A stretch of 64,000 nt of DNA from Cryptosporangium aurantiacum (GTDB lineage Bacteria > Actinomycetota > Actinomycetes > Mycobacteriales > Cryptosporangiaceae), in contig NZ_FRCS01000003.1 of NCBI RefSeq assembly GCF_900143005.1, forward strand, positions 186,001 to 250,000. The letters run 5' to 3'. The stretch's first letter is position 1. Every line of letters starts with the position of its first letter. A model generated the notes under the pieces. It was not told where the DNA came from. It made no database searches and saw only the letters and a list, made by a program, of their open reading frames with translations. Positions 57,246 to 64,000 of the stretch are shown here, piece by piece. Both the position numbers and the translations under genes were made by a program.

Positions 57246-58626
57246 CACGCTCATCGTCGGCACGACCGTCGTCAGCATGAACGACGAGCGGCAGGTGATC
57301 ACCGACGCCGCGGTAGCGATCAAAGACGGCCTGATCGCGGCCGTCGGCAAGACGGCCGAGGTGCAGGCCGCGTGGCGAACTGAAAACGCTGCCGACGTCA
57401 TCGACGGACGCCGCTTCGTCGTGACGCCAGGCCTGATCAACACCCACGTGCACGCCACCGGCGAGCCGCTGACCCGGGGATTCGTCCCCGACGACACCCC
57501 GTTCATCGAGAACGTCTTCGAGTGGCTCACGCCGATCCACACCTACTACACCGAGGAGGACGAGCACATCTCGGCGCAGCTCGCCGCGCTCGAGATGCTC
57601 AAGTCGGGCACGACGACGTTCCTCGAAGCGGGCACCGTGCGCTTCATCGACCCGGTCGTGGAAGCCCTCGGCGAGATCGGGATCCGGGCTCGTGTCGGCC
57701 CGTGGGCCTGGGACCTCGTCCAGGACTACGACGTCCTGACGATGGACACCGACACGGCGATCGCCACGCTCGAAGACTCGATGAACCGCCATGCATCGAG
57801 TTACGACGGACGCGTTCAGGCCTGGCCGATCATCATCGGGCACACCTGCTGCAGCGACGAGCTGTGGAAAGCCGCGAAGGCACTCTCGGTGCAGCACGGC
57901 ACCGGGCTGAGCTTCCACATGTCGCCCGCGGCCATGGACCCCGAAGGCTTCCTGGCGAAGTTCGGCCAGCGACCGATGGTGCACCTGAACGAGCTCGGCG
58001 TTCTCGGCGAGAACGTCATCCTGACCCACGCCGTGCACGTCGACGACGAGGAGATCGCGCTGCTGGCCAGTACCGGCACGAGCGTCTCGCACTGTCCGAC
58101 GACCGCGCTGAAGGTCTCGTACGGCGTGACGCAGATCGGCAAGTTTCCGGAGATGGCGGCCGCAGGCGTCAACGTCGCGATCGGCACCGATGGCAACAAC
58201 GCCTCGAACTACCACGACCTGATGCGCGCCACGTACCTGGTTGCGGGCCTGTTCAAAGACGCACGACGCGACGCCACGATGTTTCCCGCCGAGACGGCCT
58301 TCGCGATGGCGACGCGCAACGGCGCACGCGGCCTGCAGGAAGCGGACCGGCTCGGCTCGATCGAGGTCGGCAAGCAGGCCGACCTCGTGCTGCACGACAC
58401 CGACCGCCCCGAGTGGCGGCCGCTGCACAACGTCGCGAACCAGCTGGTGTGGTCCGCCGACGGCCGCGGTGTGCACACGGTCTTCGTCGGCGGGCGCCGC
58501 GTCGTCGAGAACTACCGCTGCACGACGCTCGACGAGTTCGACCTGCTGGAGCGCGCGCAGCGCGCAGGCGACGGGATCCGTCGCCGTTCCGGACTCCCCG
58601 ACCGGGCCAAGTGGCCCACCGTCTGA
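57232..58626 (+). CDS. Amidohydrolase family protein (deaminase/chlorohydrolase type)
   Basis: Metal-dependent hydrolase of 464 residues in the AtzA/TrzN/SsnA-like group. Metal ligands: His72 and His74 in NTHVHA, His229 in LSFHMS, His266 in LTHAVH, Asp320 in GTDGNN. N-terminal small beta domain (DTLIVGTTVVSMND...VVTPGLIN), and C-terminal ARGLQEADRLGSIEVGKQADLVL. Members deaminate or dehalogenate purines, triazines and similar rings. ATG 57232 has CGGAGG 6 bases upstream and lies inside the end of the methyltransferase gene. Followed by a VOC-family gene after 14 bases. The group suggests degradation of a nitrogen heterocycle or a cytosine/guanine-like compound; the exact substrate cannot be read from sequence. 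Confidence 0.9.
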   Translation: MELCDTLIVGTTVVSMNDERQVITDAAVAIKDGLIAAVGKTAEVQAAWRTENAADVIDGRRFVVTPGLINTHVHATGEPLTRGFVPDDTPFIENVFEWLTPIHTYYTEEDEHISAQLAALEMLKSGTTTFLEAGTVRFIDPVVEALGEIGIRARVGPWAWDLVQDYDVLTMDTDTAIATLEDSMNRHASSYDGRVQAWPIIIGHTCCSDELWKAAKALSVQHGTGLSFHMSPAAMDPEGFLAKFGQRPMVHLNELGVLGENVILTHAVHVDDEEIALLASTGTSVSHCPTTALKVSYGVTQIGKFPEMAAAGVNVAIGTDGNNASNYHDLMRATYLVAGLFKDARRDATMFPAETAFAMATRNGARGLQEADRLGSIEVGKQADLVLHDTDRPEWRPLHNVANQLVWSADGRGVHTVFVGGRRVVENYRCTTLDEFDLLERAQRAGDGIRRRSGLPDRAKWPTV

Positions 58627-58640
58627 AAGGAACCACCATC

Positions 58641-59108
58641 ATGGCTGAACTGACCGAACCGCGCTGGACCCACGTCGCCCTGCCCGTCACCGACCTGGAG
58701 CGCTCGATCGAGTTCTACACCACGGTGACGCCGCTGGTGCTCGTCACGCGCAACGTCGACGACAACGGGCAGGGCGCCTGGCTGTCCAACAAGAACCAGG
58801 TCGACTCGCCGTTCGTGCTCGTCCTGGCGGAGTTCAAGCCGGAGATCGGCAAGAACTTCGGCATCGAGCCCGGCCGGAAGGCGACGACGCTCGCCCCGTT
58901 CGCGCACCTCGGCATCGAGCTGCCCAACCGGGAGGACGTGGACGCAGTCGCGGAGAAGGCGCGCGCGGTCGGCGCACTGGAGTGGGAGCCGAGGGACATG
59001 GCAGCGCACATCGGGTACATCTGCGCGGTCAAGGATCCGGACGGCAACACGGTGGAGTTCTCGCACAACCAGAAGGTGTTCTCGACGATCACCGAGCTCT
59101 GGGGCTGA
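58641..59108 (+). CDS. VOC/glyoxalase superfamily protein
   Basis: A 155-residue vicinal-oxygen-chelate fold protein: WTHVALPVTDLERSIEFYTTVTPL at the N-terminus with a metal-ligand His, FAHLGIELPNREDVDAVAEKAR in the second half with another His, and the closing VKDPDGNTVEFSHNQ with the acidic ligand. The fold binds Fe, Mn or Ni for dioxygenases, isomerases or lyases. ATG 58641 has GAAAGGA upstream. It is the last gene of the dehydrogenase operon, and a ring-cleavage or lactoylglutathione-lyase-like role is possible. Confidence 0.9.
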   Translation: MAELTEPRWTHVALPVTDLERSIEFYTTVTPLVLVTRNVDDNGQGAWLSNKNQVDSPFVLVLAEFKPEIGKNFGIEPGRKATTLAPFAHLGIELPNREDVDAVAEKARAVGALEWEPRDMAAHIGYICAVKDPDGNTVEFSHNQKVFSTITELWG

Positions 59109-59299
59109 CCGATCCCTCGTGCCCGGCGCCCTGCCCTGGGGCGCCGGGCGCGGCGAGCTGGAGACCCCGACCGTACGCCCAGCACCCGGCCTCCACCGCC
59201 CCGCCCAACAGCGAGTTGACCCGCGCGACCTCGACAGCGAGCGCCCCCCGCGGCCTCGGTCCTGACGACCGCCGCGCTGCCGGCCCGCCGATAGAGCCC

Positions 59300-59596
59300 C
59301 TACGTGGTGGCGGGTGAGGCGTTGAACTGGAAGCGGGACACGGCCGGGCGCCCCCCGCAGCTCGCGACCGGGCCCAGCAGGGAAGACAGCACAATCGCCG
59401 TGCGCATCCAGCGACGGGCAGTCGTGGTGGCGATTAGAGCCGGCCGGGCGCGGCGCAGCGGACGGCTCGCGCCGTAGGTCAGCGCACCGATGAGGAGGCC
59501 GACCCCGACGGTCAAGGTCAGCGTGGCGGCGTCCCGCCACGGATGGACGAAGGCGCCGATCGCCCAGCTGGAGCTGTCTTTTAGTGCCAGTACCAT
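59300..59596 (-). CDS. Possible small two-span membrane protein
   Basis: From ATG 59596 about 98 residues could be encoded, with a hydrophobic helix ATLTLTVGVGLLIGALTYGA and a second patch TAIVLSSLLGPVA, separated by a basic loop (RPLRRARPAL). It would overlap the end of the secreted protein gene by 16 bases. No good ribosome binding site and no family match; it may be a real small gene, a remnant, or chance. The stretch 59109-59299 shows nothing. Confidence 0.3.
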   Translation of the reverse strand: MVLALKDSSSWAIGAFVHPWRDAATLTLTVGVGLLIGALTYGASRPLRRARPALIATTTARRWMRTAIVLSSLLGPVASCGGRPAVSRFQFNASPATT

Positions 59597-60111
59597 TCCT
59601 GCGCCTCGTAGCCGTAGTCGGTGGGAGTACGGCAGGTCTCCACAATCGCGGACGAGGTGTAGTAGTACGTCAGACACTGACGCGACAGCTCATTCACGAG
59701 CTGATTCGCATCCCGGGCTCGAATCGGTGTCCACTTCTGCTTATCCGGCAGAGGGCTGACGCACAGTTCCGCGAATACGAAGCTGTCGACGCCGTTCGGA
59801 GCGGAGAGGCACCACAGGCCGCTGTCGTCCCAGCGATTGTTGACGACCCGGTAGGTGTTTCCTCCGACCCCCTCGAATCGCCATCGCGCATTGCTGTAGG
59901 TGCACGGCGGCGCGACCATCACCTGCGTCGTTGCCTGGTTCCCGTTGAAGTACTGCTCGAGACAAGCCCTACTGGCCTGGTACGAATGAATGGCCAGGGC
60001 CGGCGCCGCGGTCGCCGGCGACGCCACCGCCAGCACGCAGGCTGTCGAGGCCAGAATGGCGGCCACGATCGCCGCCCCTACTCTGTACGCCACGTTTCTG
60101 CTGGTGCGCAT
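59581..60111 (-). CDS. Secreted ricin-type beta-trefoil-like protein
   Basis: Secreted protein of 176 residues. Signal peptide over about residues 1-38 (basic start RTSRNVAYRV, hydrophobic AAIVAAILASTACVLAVA, then ASPATAAPA cleavage region). The mature 135 residues show trefoil features: ACLEQYFNGN, RWRFEGVGGNTYRVVNNRW, GLWCLSAPNGVDS, QKWTPIRA, QCLTYYYTSSAIVETC and final EAQEWYWH, a repeated pattern of CL...W as in carbohydrate-binding lectin-like domains with only three repeats. ATG 60111 follows GGGAG by 6 bases. Probably an exported sugar-binding or surface protein without a catalytic domain. Confidence 0.75.
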   Translation of the reverse strand: MRTSRNVAYRVGAAIVAAILASTACVLAVASPATAAPALAIHSYQASRACLEQYFNGNQATTQVMVAPPCTYSNARWRFEGVGGNTYRVVNNRWDDSGLWCLSAPNGVDSFVFAELCVSPLPDKQKWTPIRARDANQLVNELSRQCLTYYYTSSAIVETCRTPTDYGYEAQEWYWH

Positions 60112-60300
60112 TGCACTCCCTACTAAAGGGTGGGGGCGAATCGGATCAGGCAGCATGGAATCCGACCGCACTGCTCTTCCGACCGAGAGTCTCGGGCGAG
60201 CGCGCGACCTTGTCGTTAGCACGGCGCGCACAGTCCTACGCGCGCAGCGCAGGTTGACAGATCCGCCACTCTGGAATCACGTCGGGGGAAGCGGGGAGCG

Positions 60301-61102
60301 ATGCTCACTGTGTTCGACAGCGCCACGATCGACGCACCAGACCGCCTGGAAGCCTTCACGGACATCGTCGCCGCCTCGTTGATACCAACGACGGTCGACA
60401 GCCCGGCCCCCGAGGCCTTCTCGGCCCGCCTCGGCGCCCTCCCGCTAGGACCGCTCGGAGACGCGCAGGTCACGGCCCTGGCCTACACCTCGCTGTCGGC
60501 ACGGCGATCGCCCAGGGAAATCCGCACGCTCGACCCGGAGTGCCAGAACGCTTCCCCTACCTGTTCACCAGGTAGCCGACCTCTGCGCCATCGCACTGCC
60601 CGGAAGCCACGGCGTCGGCCGCCTCCTCGCCGGATTTCTCGCCTCCCTGGCCGACGCCCACACCCACCTCACCCAACGCGACGCAGTCCGCCTCCAGAAC
60701 ATCGCCGTGGACCTGACCACCGCCCTGCTCGCCCACCACCTGGAGCGAGAGAACCCGCCGCTACGCTCCCCCACGCACACCCTCTACCTGGCCATCACTG
60801 CCTTCATCGAGGAGAACCTGCACCTCCCGGGTCTCGATCCCGCCACGATCGCCGCCGCCCACGGAATCTCTCTGCGCTACCTGCACCGCATCTTCCAGCA
60901 GCACCACCACGTCAGCGTCGGCACCCACATCCGCACCCGCCGCCTGGACCGGGCCCGCCGCGAGCTTGCCGACCGCCGCCTCGACCACCTCACCATCGCC
61001 ACCATCGCCCGCCGCTGGGGCTTCCCCCGCCCCGCCGACTTCAGCCGCGCCTTCCAGCAGCACATCGGCATCCCACCCCGCGACTACCGCAACAAGACCT
61101 GA
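60301..61102 (+). pseudogene. AraC-family regulator broken by an internal deletion and frameshift
   Basis: The first 80 residues (from ATG 60301: LTVFDSATIDAPDRLEAFTDIVAASL...SARRSPREIRTLDPE) match the N-terminal part of AraC-binding-like regulators. The rest of an AraC protein is read in another frame from about 60542: RTLPLPVHQVADLCAIALPG, then GVGRLLAGFLASLAD, and the two C-terminal helix-turn-helix motifs (AAAHGISLRYLHRIFQ; IARRWGFPRPADFSRAFQ), ending at 61102. About 60-70 residues between the parts are missing. The DNA-binding half alone could still be translated (from GTG about 60707), but the full regulator is destroyed. Confidence 0.75.
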
Positions 61103-61124
61103 CCCGATCAGTCGTTCCGGGGAT

Positions 61125-61155
61125 CTGGCCGGAGTGCGGTGCGCACTCCCAGCCA
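61125..61155 (+). terminator. Hairpin after the AraC pseudogene
   Basis: GGAGTGCG / CGCACTCC arms around GTG, extended by CTGGC / GCCAG with a small bulge, about 25 bases after the stop codon. Confidence 0.55.
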
Positions 61156-61202
61156 GATTCGGCACTGTGGTCTGTGCCGGGACACGCCGAGGACGTGAAC
61201 GT

Positions 61203-61430
61203 TCAGCGGTCAGTGAGCGGCGGTCGGGTGATCCAACAGGATGCACTGGAAGACGCGGAGGCCGTCGACGCCCGGGAGATGACGGCACTGGCGCCGACGA
61301 GCGCGTCCCGGCGATCCGACCTCGCGGCGATCGCGACCTGCTCAAGCACGCCGGTGAGCTCCGTGATGCCCCAGGCGTTCGCGTTGTCCGTCCACTGTGG
61401 TATCTGGTGGCGTGGTAGTGGGCGTTGTCG
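61203..61430 (-). pseudogene. Possible decayed fragment of a mannitol dehydrogenase-family gene
   Basis: On the minus strand a short stretch reads HQIPQWTDNANAWGITELTG, which resembles HQAWYTATAPDAHSWGITAFTG of the UxuB-like protein at 16135-17400. Beyond about 20 residues the similarity is lost. It may be the scar of a second uronate gene next to the LacI remnant. The match is short and this call is tentative. Confidence 0.25.
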
Positions 61431-61509
61431 GGGTGCTCTTCCCGCACTTGAGCGGGGTTCTGGTAGAGCGGATCGAGGCGGCCGGAGCGGGAGTGCGCAT
61501 CGAGAGCGG

Positions 61510-61870
61510 TCAGGAGGACGAGCGGCCCGCGCTCGTGTCACCGGGCTCTCCCGATGATTCCCGCACGACGAGCTCGGGCCGGCACACCACATGCCGGTGC
61601 TTGTGGCCGGGCTTGAGTTCCTCGAGGAGCATGCGCGCTGCGAGCTGCCCCATCTCGTATGTGGGTTCGCGAACAGAGGTCAGCGGCACTCCGAGCGACG
61701 CGCTGAACTCGATGTCATCGTGACCGATGATCGCGACGTCCGCAGGTACGCGGAGTCCGAGACGTTGGGTAGCCCGGAATGCTCCCAGGGCGACCAGATC
61801 GTTGACGCACACGACGGCGCTGGGGGCATGTCGATGGAGGGCACCGCTACCTCGACGAAGTCGTCTTCGC
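61510..61870 (-). pseudogene. LacI-family regulator remnant (C-terminal third only)
   Basis: About 115 residues of a LacI effector domain can be read leftward: RHAPSAVVCVNDLVALGAFRA, GLRVPADVAIIGHDDIEF, PLTSVREPTYEMGQLAARMLLEE and PELVVRESSG, the normal end of the family. Upstream, the hinge and most of the sugar-binding domain are lost in frame changes. A stretch near 62080-62130 (TVRELAGRQT then stop) may be the ruined helix-turn-helix. No intact regulator can be made. Confidence 0.65.
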
Positions 61871-62538
61871 TGACACCGCCGGCGAGCAGATTCCGCCGGC
61901 GCTGGTGGGATTTCGCTCGCCCCTCGGCGTACAACATCAGCGATCTATTCCAGTGTCACCACACCCCACCCATCGAGCATTTGCGCTCGGACGCGTTGAA
62001 CCGTTCGGTGCGGCGGAAATCGCTCTCGCTCACCGCCTGCAGCACCTCGGCGATGGGCTGCCTGAGGGAGCCCGCGATCTAGGTCTGACGGCCCGCCAGC
62101 TCGCGGACAGTGAACGCACATGTCGGCCGCATCTTCACCCTGCTCGGCATCCACGACAGGGTGTCGGCGGTGCTCGGAGCTGAGCGGGCCGGGATGCTGA
62201 ACCCATGACATCTGGCATTCCTGAAGCGGAACGTTCCTCCACCGCGCGCCTCAGGGCCGGCCGTTAGGTACTTTTGCCACTTCAACGGCAACGGACTCTC
62301 ATTTGCTCACACCAGTCCGGGCCCTCGACCTGGGGCACCGACCCCAACGACGTCGAAGGCATCCGCGCCAGGAGACAGGAGCTCCCGGCCCAGGGGCGGT
62401 CGCGGCGGCAGTGCATCGAGGAGCGATTTGCCCTCCGGACGGAACAGGCTCGCCAGGCCCCCTCACCCGGGCCGGGCGGACGTCAGGCGGTGACCGGGGG
62501 CTCTTTCCGTCGGGACGCTCATCGGCCATGCTCGCACC
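61871..62538. other. Degenerate region, no intact gene
   Basis: Nearly 700 bases between the LacI remnant and the GH16 gene. Overlapping frames on both strands look like decayed coding DNA; part is probably the N-terminal portion of the broken LacI gene. Nothing else can be supported. Confidence 0.4.
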
Positions 62539-63294
62539 GTGCTCAACGCCGACCTGTCCGACTCCCCGTCCTGGTCCCACCACTTCGAGGGACCCGCAGG
62601 AGCACCACCGGACCCCTCGGTGTGGACCCACGAGGTCGGCGCCGGTGGCTGGGGATGCGCACAACATCAGGAGTACACGGCCACCACCGACAACGCCTGC
62701 CTCAGCGGCGGCGACGGAGGACTCCGCGTCACCGCCCGCGCCCACGACACCTCGCAGCCGGGGAGCCGCGTCACCTCTGCGCGGCTGGTCACCCGGCATC
62801 GCTTCACCGTCCGCCACGGACGCATCGCAGCCCGGCTGCGGATGCCGACCGGTGCCGGATTGTGGTCGGCGTTCTGGATGCTCGGCGAGAACATCGACAC
62901 GGTCGGCTGGCCCGCCTGCGGCGAGATCGACGTCGTGGAGCACGTCAGCAGCGATCCGACCGCAGCCCACGGCACACTGCACGGACCGGGCTACAGCGGG
63001 CTGAGCGGCGGCATCGGACACCGCCATGACCACGGCACCGACTTGGCCGAAGACTTCCACACTTACAGCGTGGACTGGACGCCGGGCTCCGTCACGTGGA
63101 TGCTCGACGGCACCGCTTACAACACGCTGTCGGCGGCCGACGTTCCGGGGCCGTGGCCGTTCGAGCAGCCGTTCTACCTGCTGCTCAATCTGGCGGTGGG
63201 CGGAGCATGGCCCGGCCTGGAGACCGACGCACCCACCCTGCCCGCCGTTCTGCAGGCCCGATGGATCCGCGTCTGGAACCTCTCGGACCACTGA
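62539..63294 (+). CDS. GH16 family glycoside hydrolase (beta-1,3-glucanase-like)
   Basis: Family 16 hydrolase of 251 residues with the beta-jelly-roll pattern and the catalytic motif GEIDVVEH (nucleophile Glu129, Asp131, acid/base Glu134), the ExDxxE form of laminarinase-type enzymes. Upstream ALWSAFWMLGEN-like WSAFWMLG and downstream FHTYSVDWTPGSVTWMLDG, FYLLLNLAVGGAWPG are typical. No signal peptide follows the GTG start at 62539, odd for an enzyme that usually acts outside the cell; an upstream start with signal was not found in this frame, so it may be truncated at the 5-prime side or exported otherwise. Confidence 0.88.
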   Translation: MLNADLSDSPSWSHHFEGPAGAPPDPSVWTHEVGAGGWGCAQHQEYTATTDNACLSGGDGGLRVTARAHDTSQPGSRVTSARLVTRHRFTVRHGRIAARLRMPTGAGLWSAFWMLGENIDTVGWPACGEIDVVEHVSSDPTAAHGTLHGPGYSGLSGGIGHRHDHGTDLAEDFHTYSVDWTPGSVTWMLDGTAYNTLSAADVPGPWPFEQPFYLLLNLAVGGAWPGLETDAPTLPAVLQARWIRVWNLSDH

Positions 63295-63475
63295 TCACGG
63301 CGAGCGCCTCCGCGTGCCACCCGCACCGGTACGACGCGCGCAGCAGGAAGCCGGGCGACCGGGTGAGCCGTGCCCCGTTTGAGGACGTCGACGTCCCCGC
63401 GTCGACCCCCGCGAACCCAGATACCCCCGGCACGAAACCGCCTGTATCGGGCGATCTACTGGCGATATGTAACAG

Positions 63476-63544
63476 GTGCTTGACACATGTGACGGCGAAT
63501 GGTCAGGTTCCTTGTGTCGCACACTTGATACAACTGGAGCCTTC
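63476..63544 (+). promoter_or_regulatory. Probable promoter region of the last gene
   Basis: An AT-richer stretch holds TTGACA near 63481 followed by the palindrome CACATGTG, and further TGTG-TCG-CACA (about 63515-63525) followed by TTGATACAACT, which offers a -10-like GATACA shortly before GGAG and GTG 63545. Exact promoter elements are uncertain. The remaining 63295-63475 shows no gene. Confidence 0.4.
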
Positions 63545-64000
63545 GTGGATGGGTCGCTGGGGGTGGCGTTCCTGTACGGCTTAGCGATCTTCGGCGGCCT
63601 GGGCGCGCTCGTGAGTTGGCGATCGTCGCGGCGTCCCGTGGCCGTCGTGGACGACCTCCCCTGGTCGATCGTCTGGCCTACGGCCTTGCACCGATGGACG
63701 GGTATCACCATCGGCGCAGTCGTCGGCATCGTGATCGCACGATCAGGGGAACTCGCCACTGGACTTTTGATGGCCGCACCGCTGTTCGGCCTCTGCACAG
63801 TCGTCGGCGTGATCACCGGAGAACTGACGATCCGGCCACCCCGGGGACCGGCGCGCACGGCCACCCTTGAAGTCCGGCGTATCCGCGACTACCTGCCACG
63901 CTCCCTCAGTCGCGCGGTTGCCGTCACCGGAATCCTGCTCCTGGCCCTGTTCGCCTTCACCACGGCGGCAGGCCGCCCCGACGGCCTGGGACACGCGGGG
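63545..64000 (+). CDS. Integral membrane protein, truncated at window end
   Basis: At least 152 residues from GTG 63545 (GGAG 6 bases upstream), open to the right edge. Hydrophobic segments at about 5-25 (LGVAFLYGLAIFGGLGALV), 50-70 (ITIGAVVGIVIA), 75-95 (LLMAAPLFGLCTVVGVITG) and 125-140 (AVTGILLLALFAFTTAA), with basic loops. No signature motif seen; it resembles small actinobacterial membrane proteins of unknown function. The rest of the gene lies outside the window. Confidence 0.65.
   Translation, partial: MDGSLGVAFLYGLAIFGGLGALVSWRSSRRPVAVVDDLPWSIVWPTALHRWTGITIGAVVGIVIARSGELATGLLMAAPLFGLCTVVGVITGELTIRPPRGPARTATLEVRRIRDYLPRSLSRAVAVTGILLLALFAFTTAAGRPDGLGHAG

Noticed and set aside
1-64000. 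Search for CRISPR arrays, tRNA or rRNA genes, IS elements and phage genes
   Set aside because: No regularly spaced repeats, no tRNA-like cloverleaf or rRNA segments, no transposase or integrase motifs noticed. A computed scan would be needed to be certain about tRNAs.

Overview
The window is very GC-rich (roughly 70 percent), uses GTG and TTG starts often, and carries SigB/SigF-type sigma, mycofactocin-type dehydrogenases and many TetR and LacI regulators. This points to a soil or plant-associated filamentous actinomycete. The genus cannot be fixed from the sequence. I see no tRNA, rRNA, CRISPR array or intact insertion sequence.

Layout. 1-8 kb: a SigB/SigF sigma factor, a lipoprotein, a 27-residue membrane peptide coupled to a duplicated DUF6766 membrane protein, a large GAF/PAS histidine kinase, a small membrane protein and a ZIP metal transporter. 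8-22 kb: a sugar-acid and glycoside island. It holds a GH1 glycosidase, the nickel-pincer cofactor genes larC, larB and larE, a LacI regulator, a LarA-family nickel enzyme, glucuronate isomerase, a fructuronate reductase-like enzyme, a GH78 rhamnosidase and a beta-glucuronidase. 22-28.5 kb: an SDR, TetR, heterodimeric ABC exporter and GH43 operon. 28.5-33.8 kb: aldehyde dehydrogenase, tandem carboxymuconolactone decarboxylase, mycofactocin-type SDR, TetR and an MFS transporter. 33.9-39.1 kb: a dipeptide-type ABC importer. 39.3-42.8 kb: TetR, a mycofactocin-type SDR, a cytochrome P450 and TetR. 42.9-51 kb: GH78, GH1, a CUT1 sugar importer without its ATPase, and a second LacI. 51-59 kb: two reductases with a TetR, an orphan BMP-type binding protein, and a dehydrogenase / methyltransferase / amidohydrolase / VOC operon. 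59-64 kb: a secreted beta-trefoil-like protein, decayed AraC and LacI genes, a GH16 enzyme and a truncated membrane protein.

How it works together. Seven intergenic sites share one element: a GGCAA-n4-TTGCC palindrome with an additional GGCAAC half-site exactly 10 bp away. In most cases it overlaps the -35 of a promoter with constant spacing. The sites stand before both GH1 genes, uidA-GH78, larA/uxaC, larE, the MFS transporter and both ABC importers, so nearly every glycoside gene appears to form one LacI-type regulon. The likely substrate is a glycoside containing glucuronic acid and rhamnose, for example a plant saponin or flavonoid glucuronide. The oxidoreductases and P450 may act on the aglycone.

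Most interesting proposal: larA shares its promoter region with uxaC-uxuB, the full NPN cofactor set is present, and no mannonate dehydratase is seen. D-mannonate, the expected UxuB product, is the C2 epimer of D-gluconate, and LarA-superfamily D-gluconate 2-epimerases are known. I infer a nickel-dependent route glucuronate -> fructuronate -> mannonate -> gluconate that replaces the dehydratase (KDG) branch.
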